Source of the DNA: Frigidibacter sp. ROC022
Lineage (GTDB): Bacteria > Pseudomonadota > Alphaproteobacteria > Rhodobacterales > Rhodobacteraceae
DNA: 64,000 bases
Direction of reading: 5' to 3'
Assembly: GCF_024723735.1 (NCBI RefSeq)
Contig: NZ_JANQDU010000006.1
Coordinates: 59,599 to 123,598 of the forward strand
Below the pieces are notes generated by a model. The model was given only the letters and a program-made list of their open reading frames with translations. It was not told the DNA's origin and did no database searches. Both the position numbers and the translations under genes were made by a program. Of this stretch, positions 27,339 through 39,019 are shown piece after piece. Every line of letters starts with the position of its first letter. Position 1 is the first letter of the stretch.

Positions 27339-28592
27339 ATGACCGACAGCCGTCGCCTGATCACCCCCGTCCTTGTCGGCGGCTGCATCGTGATCCTGAT
27401 CAACTTCGCCATCCGGGCCTCGTTCGGGGTGTTCCAGATACCGATTGCCAGCGAGTTCGACTGGCCCCGCGCCGAGTTTTCCCTGGCCATTGCGATCCAG
27501 AACCTGGCCTGGGGAGTCGGTCAGCCGATCTTCGGCGCGCTGGCCGAGAAGATCGGTGATCGCAAGGCGATCATCCTGGGGGCGCTGTTCTATGCCGCGG
27601 GTCTGCTGCTGTCGGCCGGCGCCACCAGCCCCGAGGCGCATCAGTTCTACAACGTCCTGATCGGCTTCGGCATCGCCGGCACGGGCTTTGGCGTGGTGCT
27701 GGCGGTGGTCGGCCGGGCGGCCTCGGACGAGAACCGCTCGATGGCGCTGGCCATTGTCACCGCCGCCGGCTCGGGCGGGCAGGTGATCGGCGCGCCCGTC
27801 GCCGCCGGTTTGCTGCAGGTCATGCCCTGGCAGACGGTCTTCGTGGTCTTCGCCCTGTCCATCATCGCGGTGCTGGCGGTGCTGCCGATGATGAAGACCG
27901 AGCGCATGGCGACCCGGACCGAGCTCGAGGACAGCCTGGGCCAGATCCTCGGCAAGGCCGCCCGCGATCCGACCTTCACGCTGATCTTCCTGGGCTTCTT
28001 CTCCTGCGGCTATCAGCTTTCGTTCATCACCGCGCATTTTCCGGCGCTCGTCACCCAGCTTTGCGGCGCCATCGACCCGACCGGAACCCTGGCCGCGATG
28101 GGCATCGGTTCGACCGCGATCCTGGGGGCCGTGTCGCTGTCCTTCATCGGGATGGCCAATATCGTCGGCACGCTGACCGCGGGCTGGCTGGGCAAGTACT
28201 ATTCGCGCAAATACCTTCTGGCGGGCATCTACGCGCTGCGCACGCTCATCGGTGCCGCCTTCATCATGCTGCCGATCACGCCCGCTTCGGTGATCCTGTT
28301 CTCGGTCGGCATGGGGTCGCTCTGGCTGGCGACGGTGCCGCTGACCTCGGGCCTGGTCGCGCATATCTACGGGCTGCGCTACATGGGCACGCTCTACGGC
28401 ATCGTGTTCTTCAGCCACCAGCTGGGCAGCTTTCTGGGCGCCTGGCTGGGCGGCAAGTTCTATGACATCTACGGCGACTACACGCTGGTCTGGTGGATCG
28501 GCGTCGGAGTCGGGGCGCTGTCGGCGGTGCTGCACCTGCCGATCAAGGAGATCCCGCTGGGCAAGCGCAAGAACCTTGCCGCCGCGACCTGA
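27339..28592 (+). CDS. MFS transporter
   Basis: The 417-residue protein has twelve predicted membrane segments. The loop after the second segment carries GALAEKIGDRKAIILG, the MFS signature, and a matching segment lies after the eighth (GWLGKYYSRKYLLAG). The overall type resembles the oxalate/formate and monocarboxylate antiporter group; the substrate is not predictable. The ribosome-binding site is weak. It converges with the alpha/beta hydrolase gene, only nine bases away, with no visible terminator hairpin. Confidence 0.88.
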   Translation: MTDSRRLITPVLVGGCIVILINFAIRASFGVFQIPIASEFDWPRAEFSLAIAIQNLAWGVGQPIFGALAEKIGDRKAIILGALFYAAGLLLSAGATSPEAHQFYNVLIGFGIAGTGFGVVLAVVGRAASDENRSMALAIVTAAGSGGQVIGAPVAAGLLQVMPWQTVFVVFALSIIAVLAVLPMMKTERMATRTELEDSLGQILGKAARDPTFTLIFLGFFSCGYQLSFITAHFPALVTQLCGAIDPTGTLAAMGIGSTAILGAVSLSFIGMANIVGTLTAGWLGKYYSRKYLLAGIYALRTLIGAAFIMLPITPASVILFSVGMGSLWLATVPLTSGLVAHIYGLRYMGTLYGIVFFSHQLGSFLGAWLGGKFYDIYGDYTLVWWIGVGVGALSAVLHLPIKEIPLGKRKNLAAAT

Positions 28593-28601
28593 GGACAGCG
28601 G

Positions 28602-29536
28602 TCAGATCGGAGGGCCGTCGATCTCGCGCAGGAAGGTCTGGATCGCCCGGTTCACCTCTTCGGGGTGGCTGTGGACCAGACCATGCCCGGCCCCCGCCAC
28701 CTCGGCCTGTCTTGCCTCGCGGTTGGCCCGGGCCAGTTCGCCCATGGCCCGCAGCGGGATCACCCGGTCCGCCGTGCCCCAGATCGCCAGGGTCGGCACC
28801 TGCATCCGCCTCACCTCGGCCAGGTCGTCGGCCAGCGGTTCGGCCAGGAAATAGCGCTGCGAGGACAGGACCGAGCGGAGATAACCCTGGGTGCGGGTCT
28901 CGGCGGCCTGCCGGGCAGCGATGGTCGGCACCGTCGAAGGGGCATCCGGGTCCAGTCCCCGGCGCAGGGCGATGCCGCCGAAAAGGCCGAACAGCCAGTC
29001 GCCCAGATAGGGCACCCTGCGGCAGAAATCGACAAAGGGCGCCCGGCGCTGGATCAACCCGGCGGGCGCGATCAGGATCAGCTTGTCGATCCGCTCGGCC
29101 TCTTCGGCGGCAAAAACCGTGGCGATGGCGCCGCCCATCGAATAGCCGATCAGGGTGAAGCCGTCCTCGACCCCCTGATCCTGCAGCAACTCGCGCAGCT
29201 GGCGGACGAAGAAGGACCGGGTCTGGGCCGTTGCCGGGCGGTCCGAGAGGCCGCGGCCGTAGAGATCATAGACCAGCACACGAGCACCCTTTGCGATCAG
29301 CCGCGGCACGAGTCCCTCCCAGACATAGGCCGAACTGCTCACCCCGTGCACCAGCACCATGACCGGCCCGCCCTCGGGGCCGAACCAGCGGTAATGGGTC
29401 AGCCCGCCGGTCAGATCGGCAAAGCCGCCCGGCGCGGTGCGCCGCTGGGTCTCGGTGATCGGGTTTCGGCGTCGTTCGGCCAGGATCGGCAGCGCCCCGG
29501 CCAGCACAACAAGGGCAAGGAGGACCACCCAGCCCA

Positions 29537-29537
<1 letters not shown>
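28602..29537 (-). CDS. Alpha/beta hydrolase with N-terminal membrane anchor
   Basis: The 311-residue protein begins with a hydrophobic anchor (MGWVVLLALVVLAGALPILA) and continues as an alpha/beta hydrolase: oxyanion strand VMVLVHGVSSSAYVWE, nucleophile elbow IGYSMGG, acid loop LAIWGTADRVIP and a catalytic His in AGAGHGLVHSHPEEV. Probably an esterase or lipase facing the periplasm or membrane. The start overlaps the stop of the PhyH gene (TGATG); it is the last gene of a six-gene overlapping run. Confidence 0.88.
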
Positions 29538-30315
<778 letters not shown>

Positions 30316-30319
<4 letters not shown>

Positions 30320-31236
30320 CCGGCGTTCCATGCGTCGAGGATATGCCGCGCCGTCATCAGGTCCAGATGCGCGCCGCCGCCGTTCTTGAACAGGGTGATC
30401 TCGTCGTCGCTTTCCCGCCGGAACCTGCCCGAGGGCAGGTCGTAATAGTCGGCCACCACGTCCTCGCGGGCAAAGGCGCCCTCGGCCAGCGGGATCTTCA
30501 GCTCTCCGATGTGGTCCAGCACCGTGGCGCGGTTGTCGACAAAGACCCGCGCCCGCTGCAGGGCCCGGTTGTCGGTCTCGCGCATGTCGGGCCGATAGGC
30601 GCCGATCAGATCGACATGCTGGCCCGGTTGCAGCCAGTCGCCGCGGATCAGCGGCTCGGTCGCCATCGTCGCCGAGGCGATGATGTCCGCCGCCTTCACC
30701 GCCGCTTCCAGGTCCGCCGCCACCGTGACGCCCGGATGCGCGGCGGCCAGCGTCCGGGCCCCGGCCGGGCTGCGGTTCCAGACCGTGAACTCTGCCTGCG
30801 GAAAGGCCGCGCCATAGGCCGCCAGCAGCGAGGTCGCCACCGTTCCGGCCCCGACGATCAGCACCTTGCGGCTGTCCGGCCGGGCCAGTTTCCGCGCTGC
30901 CAGCAGGCTGTCACCCGCCGTTTTCCACTTGGTCACCAGGTGGAAATCGACCACCGCTTCCAGCATCCCGTCGGTATCGGAATACAGACACAGCCCGCCA
31001 TTCACCGTCGGCTTGCCCGCAGCCGGATTGCCGGGAAAGATCGTCGCCGATTTCACCGCCAGTCCCAGCCCGTCGATCCAGGCCGAGCGCGACAGCAGGG
31101 TATCCTTGCCGCGGTAGAGAAAGGTGTCGCCGATCTCGGCCCGGGGCAGGCGATGCCCTGACTCCAGTGCTTCGGTCAACCGCAGCCAGTCGAGCCGCGC
31201 CTCGCCCTCGGCAAAGGGGATGAAGGTCGGGGTCAT
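30316..31236 (-). CDS. Ornithine cyclodeaminase/mu-crystallin family protein
   Basis: Family members include ornithine and lysine cyclodeaminases, pyrroline-2-carboxylate and alanine/opine-type reductases, all NAD(P)-dependent. The 306-residue protein has the Rossmann motif VLIVGAGTVATSLLAAYG, the upstream segment TTGNPAAGKPTVNGGLCLYS-like FPGNPAAGKPTVNGGLCLYS, and DLIGAYRPDMRETD. The Asp and Lys pattern does not allow a firm choice between cyclodeaminase and imine reductase. The ATG overlaps the HAD stop (ATGA). Confidence 0.86.
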
Positions 31237-31853
31237 TCTGCCTCTCCCGCTGTCAGAAGCCCTTCGGACACCAGCCGCTCCGCCCAGGCGTCGGGTTCGG
31301 TGAAGACATGCGTCTTCCAGCCGCGCGCCTCGGCGGCGGCGGTGTTCTGGGGCCGGTCGTCGGTGAACAGAAGCCGTTCGGGCGCGATCCCGCAATCGGC
31401 CTCGACATGGGCATAGATCGCCGGATCCGGCTTGGCCAGTTTCAGCCGCCCCGAGATATAGGTCCGGTCGAACTCGGTCAGGAACTCGTAGCGGGTGCAG
31501 GCCAGTTCAAAGCTGCCGACGCCGAAATTGCTCAGCGCGAAGACCGGGACCCCCTTGCGCTGCAGGGCCCGCATCAGCCGCACCGAGTGGTGGATCACCG
31601 GCTGCGCCAGTTCCAGCCAGTTGTCATGCCAGTCGGTGATTTCCTGCGCGTATTCGGGATTGGTGCCGGCCCAGCCATAGATCGTGTCCTTGAAGTCATG
31701 CCCCAGGTCCACCAGCATGTTCATCCCGTGCAGATCGACATCGGAAAACAGCTTTTCCCGGCGTTCGGGACCATAGACCCGATCGTAGTATTTCTCCGGC
31801 ATCCACTCGATCAGCACGTTGCCGATGTCGAAAACCACTGCGTCAATTGTCAT
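31233..31853 (-). CDS. HAD-superfamily phosphatase, YihX-like
   Basis: The 206-residue protein has motif I as [10 protein letters not shown], where the second Asp is replaced by Gly, as in YihX-type sugar-phosphate phosphatases. The later motifs are [11 protein letters not shown] (Ser/Asn), the Lys of [12 protein letters not shown], and [10 protein letters not shown] with paired Asp. The physiological substrate is unknown. It overlaps the upstream UPF0178 gene by 11 bases and the downstream cyclodeaminase gene by four. Confidence 0.87.
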   Translation of the reverse strand: MTIDAVVFDIGNVLIEWMPEKYYDRVYGPERREKLFSDVDLHGMNMLVDLGHDFKDTIYGWAGTNPEYAQEITDWHDNWLELAQPVIHHSVRLMRALQRKGVPVFALSNFGVGSFELACTRYEFLTEFDRTYISGRLKLAKPDPAIYAHVEADCGIAPERLLFTDDRPQNTAAAEARGWKTHVFTEPDAWAERLVSEGLLTAGEAE

Positions 31854-32304
31854 CCTGGCTGTCCTGCTCTGCGGCCCGGACGGCCCGGTCCAATGCGTCC
31901 AGAAAACGGGAGCGGTCGGCCTTTGTAAAGGTCCGGCCCCCGCCCTGGCGAAACGGATCGGCGGCGCGCAGGTCGGCCATCAGATCGCGGGTCGCCAGCA
32001 CATTGCCGATATTGGCCCGGGTCAGGGGTTCTCCGTTCGGTTTCAGCACCCGCGCCCCCGCCGCCACGCATTTCGCCGCCAGCGGGATGTCGGTGGTGAT
32101 CACCACGTCGCCCGGCCCGCAGGCCTCGGCGATATGCTTGTCGGCCTCGTCCGGCCCGGCGGCGACATAGACCATCTCGACCAGCGGGTTGGCGCTTGGC
32201 CGGATACCGCCGTTCGAGACCATGCGGCAGGGCTGACGCAGCCGCGTCGCGACCGTCTCGACCTCGGCCTTCACCGGGCAGGCATCGGCATCGACCCAGA
32301 TCAC
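31843..32304 (-). CDS. YaiI/YqxD (UPF0178, DUF188) family protein, GTG start
   Basis: The 153-residue protein begins at a GTG that overlaps the stop of the AEC transporter gene (GTGA). Family hallmarks are [14 protein letters not shown], the [20 protein letters not shown] segment and [20 protein letters not shown] with acidic residues reminiscent of PIN-like nucleases. The function of the family is not settled. The C-terminus has a basic segment ([20 protein letters not shown]). Confidence 0.88.
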   Translation of the reverse strand: MIWVDADACPVKAEVETVATRLRQPCRMVSNGGIRPSANPLVEMVYVAAGPDEADKHIAEACGPGDVVITTDIPLAAKCVAAGARVLKPNGEPLTRANIGNVLATRDLMADLRAADPFRQGGGRTFTKADRSRFLDALDRAVRAAEQDSQDDN

Positions 32305-33230
32305 CAGAGCAGCACCCAGCTGAGCACCAGCGACACCGTGACGACGCTGAGCGCGGTGGAGATCAGGATCGAGGCCGAGACCCTTTGCGGCGCGACCCCG
32401 TAATGCGCGGCAAGGATATAGACATTGCCCGCAACTGGCAGAGAGGCGGCGGCGATCATCACCGCCGCCATCTGGCGCGGCACGTCGAACAGCCAGAGCG
32501 CGGCAATGGCGACCGCGCCGGGATGCACCACCAGCTTGAGAAAGCTGATCCAGCCCGCCACCTCCAGCCGCACCGCCGATTTCGTGGCCAGCGAAGCGCC
32601 GATGGCGAACAGCGCGCCGGGAGTCGCGGCGGCGCCGAGCAGGGTCAGGAATTCCTCCATCGGCGTCGGCACGGGGATGCCGAGCCCGGACCAGGCCAGG
32701 CCCAGCACGATGGCGACGATCATCGGATTCTCGACCAGTCCCATCAGGACATTGCCCAAGGTCCGGGCGGTGATCCGGCCCTCGCGGGTGGCGGTGATGA
32801 TGATGACGATCAGCGAGGAGAAGAAGATCAGATCGACCGCCAGCATCTGCATGATCCCGATGATTGCCCGCTCTCCCATCAGCAGCCCCAGCATCGGCAG
32901 GCCGAGAAAACCGATGTTGCCGATGACGGCGCATTGCGCCTCGAAGGCGGCCTCGGCCGCCGGAACCTTGCGGGCCAGCGCGACCAGGGTGGCGAAGACA
33001 TAGACCGTCAGCGTGGCGGTCAGATAGGCGCCGATCAGCGACCAGTCCAGCACATCGCCCAGCGAGAGATTGGCCGAAAACCGGAACAGCATCGCCGAAA
33101 GCGCGAAATAGAAGACGAAGCGGGTGAGATAGGCGGTGGCTTCCTCGGTGAAGAAACGCCGCCGCCCGGCCGCCCAGCCAAGGCCGATGATCAGGAAGAA
33201 CGGCAGGGTTTTGAGAAAGACCGCGAGCAT
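32301..33230 (-). CDS. AEC (auxin efflux carrier) family transporter
   Basis: The 309-residue membrane protein has about ten hydrophobic segments in two repeats of five, starting [20 protein letters not shown]. The segments [15 protein letters not shown] and [17 protein letters not shown] [17 protein letters not shown] are typical of bacterial AEC permeases, which transport carboxylates such as malate or malonate. It is the first gene of a six-gene overlapping minus-strand run, so it may supply the substrate handled by the downstream enzymes. Confidence 0.88.
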   Translation of the reverse strand: MLAVFLKTLPFFLIIGLGWAAGRRRFFTEEATAYLTRFVFYFALSAMLFRFSANLSLGDVLDWSLIGAYLTATLTVYVFATLVALARKVPAAEAAFEAQCAVIGNIGFLGLPMLGLLMGERAIIGIMQMLAVDLIFFSSLIVIIITATREGRITARTLGNVLMGLVENPMIVAIVLGLAWSGLGIPVPTPMEEFLTLLGAAATPGALFAIGASLATKSAVRLEVAGWISFLKLVVHPGAVAIAALWLFDVPRQMAAVMIAAASLPVAGNVYILAAHYGVAPQRVSASILISTALSVVTVSLVLSWVLLW

Positions 33231-33388
33231 TTCCGGCCCCTAGCATGCAGCGCCCGGCGGAACCAGTGGGCGCAGCGGCGCAGGGGCAGGGTGGGCTCTT
33301 GCCGCATCGCGGCCCACTCCCCCCAAAAACATTGCCGACCCGAAGATGCGCGCTGCCGGGCAAGTACTCCCTCCAGAGGCGCCCGCGC

Positions 33389-36300
33389 TCAGGACCGGCG
33401 CAGCCGCTGGAAACCGACTGTCACCGCCGCCAGAATCCAGATCGCCAGTGCCATTGCCGCCGAGCCGGCGATGAAGAGACCGGCAGCCAGCGCCCGGCCG
33501 CTGCCGAGCCCGGCCAGCGGGCCGGCCATCTCGCCGGTCACCAGAACCGATCCGAGTGTCGCCGCGAACCAGGCCGCGATCGCCGCCGCATAGATCAGCG
33601 AGGGCAGCGCCACCGGCAGGGCGCGGCGGCCGGCCCGCAGCGCGTGTTGCGCCGCAGAGATCTGGCGCCCGATGTCGGTCTGCATCGCCAGCATCGCGGG
33701 CACCACCAGCAGCACCAGCGCCATGCCGAAACCCAGCCCGTAGACCAGGGTGATGACCGTCGGTTTCAGGAACTGCGCCTGAGCCGAGCTTTCATAGAGC
33801 AGCGGCGCCAGCCCCAGCACCGTGGTCAGCGTGGTCAGCAGGACCGGTCGCAGCCGGTCGGCCACCGCATCGACGATCGCCGGGAACAAGCCGCGTTTCT
33901 CGGCATATTCGTCCACGGTCGAGACCAGGACGATGGAGTCGTTGATGATGATCCCGGTCATGCCGATCATCCCCACCACCGAATACATCGACAGCGGCAC
34001 CTGCCAGAGCACATGGCCGTAGATCGTGCCGATCAGCCCGAAGGGGATGATCGCCATCACCACGACCGGCCGGGTCCAGGAGGCGAAGACCCAGGCCAGC
34101 ACCAGATAGATCCCGGTCAGCGCCGAGACGAAACCGAAGATCGCATCCGAGAGGAACTGGTTCTCCTGCTGGCTCAGCCCGCCGAGCTGGCTCTGCACGC
34201 CGTATTCCTCTTCCAGCTTCGGCAGGATCGTCTCGACGATCGCCTGCTGCACCTCGGTGGCGCGCGCCGGATCGTCCTCGCTGAGGTCGCCCGAGACGGT
34301 GACCAGCCGCAGCCCGTTCTCGCGCCGGATGGTCGAAAATCCCGAACGCCGGGTGACGGTGACGATATCGCCGAGGGCGACGTAGTCGCCCGAGGCCGAG
34401 CGCAACCGGATCTTGTCGAGGAAATCGGCGGTCAGTTCCGATTCGGGCAGTTCCACCCGGATCGTGGCCGAGCGGGTGCCGTCCGGGTAGGCTGCCGCCT
34501 CGATCCCGTTCAGCCGGTTCCGCAACTCGCGGCCCAGGGCATCGATGGTGAAGCCCAGGGCATGGCCCTGCGGGGTCAGTTCCAGGATCAGCTCGTCCTT
34601 GTCATAGGCCAAGCTGTCCTCCAGCGCCGAGACTTCGGGGAAGGTCGCCAGCGCGGTCTTCAGCGCCTCGGCGGCATCCTTCAGCCGTTCGGCATCGGCG
34701 CCGTAGAGGTCGATCGAGATCGAGTCGCCGCCCGGCCCCTGGCGCCAGCCCCGGAACGAGATCGTTTCGGCCAGCGGCAGGGTGCGGACCTCCTTCTGCA
34801 GATCGGCGACCAGCTGGAACGAGGAATAGGGCCGCAGGTCGGGGTCGATCAGCTCGATCGAGATGGCGCCGAGCTGGTAGTCTTCCTTGGTCTCGGCTCC
34901 GGACAGACCCCGGCCCGAGTTGCCGCCGATCTGGGTCATGACATAGGACAGCGGGTTGACCCCGTACTCGGCCTCGTATTTCGCCCCGATGGCATCGGTC
35001 GCGCGCTGCAGTTCCCGCAACTGGGCCAGCGTGTCCTCCCGTGTCGCCGTGGGCAGCATGGCGATGTTGCCCGAGATCGTCGGCTGCTCGGGCGAGTTGA
35101 AGAACCGCCATTGCAGGTCGCCCCGGACAAAGATCGCGGCTTCGAAGGCCAGGAAGAGCACGGCCCCCGCCAGGACGGGGTAGCGGGCCCAGATCACCAG
35201 CGTGATCAGCGGCCGGGCGATCCGGTTGCGGACCCAGTCGAAGCCCCGGTTGAAGGTGCGCGAGGGCCAATCGTACCAGCGCCGTTCGCCGATATGGGCC
35301 AGCGCATGGGCCATGTGATGCGGCAGGATCAGGAAACACTCGATCAGCGAGGCCAGCAGCACCGCCGAGACGGTGAACGGAATGTCGAACAGGATCGAGC
35401 CGAACCGGCCACCGATCGCCACCAGCCCCAGAAAGGCGATGACCGTGGTGGTGGTCGAGGAAAAGACCGGCGCCGCCATCCGCATGGCGGCATTCTCGGC
35501 GGCCTCGGTCGGGTGTTCCTTGCGTTTCCGGGCCCGGAAATCGGCATGTTCGCCGACCACGATCGCGTCGTCGACGATGATCCCGGTGGTGATGATCAGC
35601 GCGAAGAGCGAGATCATGTTGAGCGAGATGCCGAAACCGTACATCAGCGCGATGGTGGCGGTCATCGAGACCGGGATGCCCATCGCCACCCAGAAGGCGG
35701 TCCGGGCGTTCAGGAACAGGAACAGCAGCACCACCACCAGCGCCAGCCCCTGCAGGCCGTTCTGGATCAGGATGTCGAGCCGGCCGGTGATCTCGGCGGC
35801 ACGGGTCCGGATCAGGTCCAGCGTCACGCCCTGCGGCAGGGTCGTCTGCAGGTCGGCGGCGACCTCTTCGACGATCTTCTGCAACTCGATGGCGTCGCCT
35901 TCGTCGCTGCGGTCCACCCGCACCGTGATCGCGGGATTGTCACCGACGAAATAGGCCGAATCGCGATCCACCGTGCCGACCTTCACCGTTGCCACATCGC
36001 CGATGGTCAGGGTCGAGCCGTCGGGGTTGAAGCGCAGCGGAATGCGCTCGATCTCTTCCTTCGAGCGTTTGGCGACCCCGGTCCGGATCCGGCTGTTGGC
36101 GCTGCCGACATTGCCGGCCGGGCTGGCGGCGGCCTCGGCACCGATGGCATCGGCGATCTCGGTCAAGGTCACGTCATGGCGGATCAGCGAGGCCGAGGGC
36201 ACCTCGACCACGGTTTCCGGTGCCGCGATGCCGGAGATCGTTGTCCGGGTGACGCCACGGGTGAACAGCCGCGCGACCAGCTCATCGGCATAGCGGCCGA

Positions 36301-36778
36301 GCTGGGCGGTATCGACCGGGCCGGTCACCACCACGTCGGTCACCCGGTCGCGCCAGTTGCCGCGCCGGACCTCGGGATCCTCGGCGCCGTCCGGCAGATT
36401 GCTCACCGCGTCGACGGCGGCCTGCACATCGTCCGAGGCGCGGGACATGTCCCAGCCCGGCTCGAATTCCAGCGTCAGCCGGGCCGACCCCTCGGTCGCC
36501 CGCGCCTCCGAGGCCGTCACGCCCTCGACGGCCTGCAGCGCCGGTTCGAGGACCGAGATGATGGCGCTGTCGACATCCTCGGCCCCGGCGCCCGACCAGG
36601 CCACCGAGACGGTGATCTCGTTGATGACGACATCGGGAAAGAACTGCGCCCGCATCCGCGGCAACGCCGCCAGGCCGGCGGCCAGCATCAGCACCAGCAG
36701 CAGGTTGGCGGCGGTGCGGTGCCGGGTGAAATAGCTGAGGATCCCGGTGACGCCTCGGCTCGGCGCGCGCATCGCCAT
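33389..36778 (-). CDS. RND efflux permease (HAE1/AcrB-like) with C-terminal extension
   Basis: RND permeases pump drugs or lipophilic compounds across the envelope using the proton gradient. The 1129-residue protein has the two-repeat RND plan: N-terminal TM1 ([18 protein letters not shown]), a porter domain, and TM2-6 with the [20 protein letters not shown] segment bearing the proton-relay Asp pair, then a second half with [15 protein letters not shown]. After the usual end there are about 85 further residues with three hydrophobic segments (for example [19 protein letters not shown]). The adaptor gene lies three bases upstream; no TolC-like gene is in the window. Confidence 0.93.
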   Translation of the reverse strand: MAMRAPSRGVTGILSYFTRHRTAANLLLVLMLAAGLAALPRMRAQFFPDVVINEITVSVAWSGAGAEDVDSAIISVLEPALQAVEGVTASEARATEGSARLTLEFEPGWDMSRASDDVQAAVDAVSNLPDGAEDPEVRRGNWRDRVTDVVVTGPVDTAQLGRYADELVARLFTRGVTRTTISGIAAPETVVEVPSASLIRHDVTLTEIADAIGAEAAASPAGNVGSANSRIRTGVAKRSKEEIERIPLRFNPDGSTLTIGDVATVKVGTVDRDSAYFVGDNPAITVRVDRSDEGDAIELQKIVEEVAADLQTTLPQGVTLDLIRTRAAEITGRLDILIQNGLQGLALVVVLLFLFLNARTAFWVAMGIPVSMTATIALMYGFGISLNMISLFALIITTGIIVDDAIVVGEHADFRARKRKEHPTEAAENAAMRMAAPVFSSTTTTVIAFLGLVAIGGRFGSILFDIPFTVSAVLLASLIECFLILPHHMAHALAHIGERRWYDWPSRTFNRGFDWVRNRIARPLITLVIWARYPVLAGAVLFLAFEAAIFVRGDLQWRFFNSPEQPTISGNIAMLPTATREDTLAQLRELQRATDAIGAKYEAEYGVNPLSYVMTQIGGNSGRGLSGAETKEDYQLGAISIELIDPDLRPYSSFQLVADLQKEVRTLPLAETISFRGWRQGPGGDSISIDLYGADAERLKDAAEALKTALATFPEVSALEDSLAYDKDELILELTPQGHALGFTIDALGRELRNRLNGIEAAAYPDGTRSATIRVELPESELTADFLDKIRLRSASGDYVALGDIVTVTRRSGFSTIRRENGLRLVTVSGDLSEDDPARATEVQQAIVETILPKLEEEYGVQSQLGGLSQQENQFLSDAIFGFVSALTGIYLVLAWVFASWTRPVVVMAIIPFGLIGTIYGHVLWQVPLSMYSVVGMIGMTGIIINDSIVLVSTVDEYAEKRGLFPAIVDAVADRLRPVLLTTLTTVLGLAPLLYESSAQAQFLKPTVITLVYGLGFGMALVLLVVPAMLAMQTDIGRQISAAQHALRAGRRALPVALPSLIYAAAIAAWFAATLGSVLVTGEMAGPLAGLGSGRALAAGLFIAGSAAMALAIWILAAVTVGFQRLRRS

Positions 36779-36781
36779 CGC

Positions 36782-38284
36782 CTAGCCGCCCATCCGCTGT
36801 TCGAGGCGCGCCACCACATCGGCGGGGACCCTGTCGCCCTGCAACTGCGCCAGCACCCTTTGCTTGGCTTCGGCGGGCAGGCGGGTGTTGCCTTCGACAT
36901 AGGCGACCAGCCTGGCCCGGCGTTCGTCGGTCAGCTCGACCATCTCGGTCTCGGCACCTGCCGCCTCGGGGCCCGGACGGGCCGGCGCCGTGGCATCGCC
37001 CGCGGCGGCTTCGGCGCCGGGATGGATCGGACGGACCCGGATGCCTGCACCCAGCAGCGGGGTCTGTTCCTCGACCACGTCGCGGCCGGCCAGCGCACCG
37101 GCGCGGACGATCACCGAATCCCCCTGCCGCCGCAGGGTCTCGACCGTCACCCGCTCCAGCCGGTCCCCGTCCCCGACCACCAGCACGGTCTGATCGGCGC
37201 CGACGGCGGTCGAGGGCAGCAACGCCACATTCTCCAGCGGCAATTCGCGGATCCGGACCGAGACGAAATCGCCGGGACGCAGCCCGCGCGGACGATCGAG
37301 CCGGGCGAAGATCTGCCGCCCGGTCTGGCCGGTGCCCACCTCCGCGCTCTCGCGCTCGATCGCGCCCTCGGCGGTGAGGTCGATCCCCGCCACGTCCAGC
37401 CCCACCTGCACCCGCGCCGGGATCAGCCTGCCCTGCGCGTCCAGCAGTCGCGCGTATTCCGAAGCCGAAAGCCGGAACACCACTTCCAGCGCATTCGGGT
37501 CGATCAGCTGGGCCAGGTTCTCGTTGTTGGCGACCAGCCGCCCGGTCACCAGCGTGACGCCCGAGAGCGTCCCCGAGAACGGGGCCTTGATCTCGGTATC
37601 CGCCAGCGCACGCTCGGCCTCGGCCACGATGATCTCCTGCCGGCTCAGCCGGGTTCTGGCCAGTGCCTCCCGCGCCTCGGCCTGGGCCAGCGCCGAGCGT
37701 TTCGACAGGACCGCCTGCCGCGACGAGGCGGCGACCAGTTCGGCATCCTCGACCGAGGTATCGGTGGCGATGCCGCGGTTCTTGGCGTCCTTCTGGCGGG
37801 CCAGCGCCTGCTCGCGCAGGGCGGCCTGGCTTTCCGCCGCCGCCAGATCGTCGCGTGCCAGTTCGATGGCCTTGGTCGCCTGCGCCAGTTCCGCTTCGGC
37901 CTCGTCCATGTCGCTTTCCGCCACCCGCAGCGCCGAGGCGGCGTCGGCGGGGTCGATCCGCACCAGGGTCTCGCCCTCGGTCACTTCGCCGCCTTCCTCG
38001 AAGGCATCGGCCAGCCAGACCACCCGCCCCGGCGCGGTGGCCCGTATCTCGAGTGTGCGCCGCGAACGGATTTCACCGAACACCGAGAGCACCGGGGTGA
38101 TCTCCTGCGGCTCGACCGTGACCACATTGACGGCATAGACCCGTTCGGCAGCGCGGCGGGCCGGCGGTTCGTCCGACAGCCGGGCCTGGATCGACGACCA
38201 GAGCGTCTGACCCGCCAGGGCCAGCACCGCCAATGTCAGGGACATGAGAAACAGCCCGACCAGACTGCGCCGAAGAAACCGCAT
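36782..38284 (-). CDS. RND periplasmic adaptor (membrane fusion protein)
   Basis: The adaptor links the RND permease to an outer-membrane channel. The 500-residue protein has an N-terminal anchor (RRSLVGLFLMSLTLAVLALA), a split lipoyl domain (ATAPGRVVWLADAFEEGGEV and DTEIKAPFSGTLSGVTLVTG), a long helical hairpin rich in Ala and Glu between them, and beta-barrel and membrane-proximal domains. After about residue 410 comes a Pro/Ala-rich linker and a helical module (LTDERRARLVAYVEGNTRLP) not usual in the family. Confidence 0.92.
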   Translation of the reverse strand: MRFLRRSLVGLFLMSLTLAVLALAGQTLWSSIQARLSDEPPARRAAERVYAVNVVTVEPQEITPVLSVFGEIRSRRTLEIRATAPGRVVWLADAFEEGGEVTEGETLVRIDPADAASALRVAESDMDEAEAELAQATKAIELARDDLAAAESQAALREQALARQKDAKNRGIATDTSVEDAELVAASSRQAVLSKRSALAQAEAREALARTRLSRQEIIVAEAERALADTEIKAPFSGTLSGVTLVTGRLVANNENLAQLIDPNALEVVFRLSASEYARLLDAQGRLIPARVQVGLDVAGIDLTAEGAIERESAEVGTGQTGRQIFARLDRPRGLRPGDFVSVRIRELPLENVALLPSTAVGADQTVLVVGDGDRLERVTVETLRRQGDSVIVRAGALAGRDVVEEQTPLLGAGIRVRPIHPGAEAAAGDATAPARPGPEAAGAETEMVELTDERRARLVAYVEGNTRLPAEAKQRVLAQLQGDRVPADVVARLEQRMGG

Positions 38285-38340
38285 GCGCTGCGCGACCTTT
38301 CATCAGATGGCGCCGCGGAAGGGCGCACGCCCGGGGTGAG

Positions 38341-38369
38341 AGATTAGCCTCAGACCCACACAATTCCAA
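38341..38369 (-). promoter_or_regulatory. Candidate sigma-70 promoter of the RND operon
   Basis: On the minus strand TTGGAA (38369-38364) and TAATCT (38346-38341) are spaced by 17 bases and lie about 57 bases before the adaptor start. The 180-base gap between this operon and moaB is otherwise empty except for a short hairpin (GATTCCG/CGGAATC, 38399-38415) and two imperfect 19-base direct repeats of GC block plus T run (38419-38456). Confidence 0.5.
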
Positions 38370-38464
38370 TCAACAAGGGTGTTACGCCCGAACCGGCGGA
38401 TTCCGTCGCGGAATCTTGCGGGTCGGGCCAATTTTTTCGGGTCTGGGCCGGTTTTGCCCGAAAA

Positions 38465-39010
38465 TCAGCCCTTCTTGCGCCGCAGATGCTCGTCGAGACG
38501 CGGCATGATCTCGACGAAATTGCAGGGCCGGTGGCGATAGTCGAACTGGGCCTTCAGTATCTCGTCCCAGGCGTCGCGGCAGGCGCCGGGGCTGCCGGGC
38601 AGGGCAAAGAGATAGGTGCCGCCCGCCACGCCGCCGGTGGCGCGGCTCTGCACCGCCGATGTGCCGATCTTCTGCATCGAGACGATGGTGAAGACGGTGC
38701 CGAAGGCGTCGATCTCCTTCTCGTAGACATCGCGATGCGCCTCGACCGTCACGTCGCGCCCGGTCAGCCCGGTGCCGCCGGTGGACAGGACCACGTCGAT
38801 CCCGGGATCGGCGATCCATTCCCGCAGCCTGGCCGCGATCTGGTCACGCTCGTCGCGGACGATCTCGCGCGCGGCAAGGTGGTGCCCGGCCTCGGCGATC
38901 CGGTCCACGAGCACCTGCCCCGAGCGGTCCTCGTCGAGGCTGCGCGTGTCCGAGACGGTCAGCACCGCGATGCGGACCGGGATGAACGCCTTGCTGTCGT
39001 CGATCGCCAT
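38465..39010 (-). CDS. moaB: Molybdenum cofactor biosynthesis protein B
   Basis: MoaB-family proteins resemble MogA and adenylylate molybdopterin. The 181-residue protein has the MPT-binding motif VVLSTGGTGLTGRDVTVEAH, the segment SQATAGV-like AVQSRATGGVAGGTYLFALPG with PGSPGACRDAWDEIL. It begins MAIDDSKAFIPVRIAVLTVSD. The gene lies nine bases downstream of the uracil-DNA glycosylase stop on the same strand, suggesting co-transcription. Confidence 0.93.
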   Translation of the reverse strand: MAIDDSKAFIPVRIAVLTVSDTRSLDEDRSGQVLVDRIAEAGHHLAAREIVRDERDQIAARLREWIADPGIDVVLSTGGTGLTGRDVTVEAHRDVYEKEIDAFGTVFTIVSMQKIGTSAVQSRATGGVAGGTYLFALPGSPGACRDAWDEILKAQFDYRHRPCNFVEIMPRLDEHLRRKKG

Positions 39011-39019
39011 GCCGGCCCC

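Noticed and set aside
33245..38347. 5.1-kb open frame on the plus strand opposite the RND operon
   Set aside because: Its composition is Arg/Gly/Asp/Gln/His-rich low-complexity, typical of the antisense of GC-rich codons; the minus-strand RND permease and adaptor have full family motifs.
38419..38456. Two 19-base direct repeats with T runs between the RND adaptor gene and moaB
   Set aside because: Imperfect and without a gene ending on the plus strand for which they could act as terminators; too short to call a repeat family.
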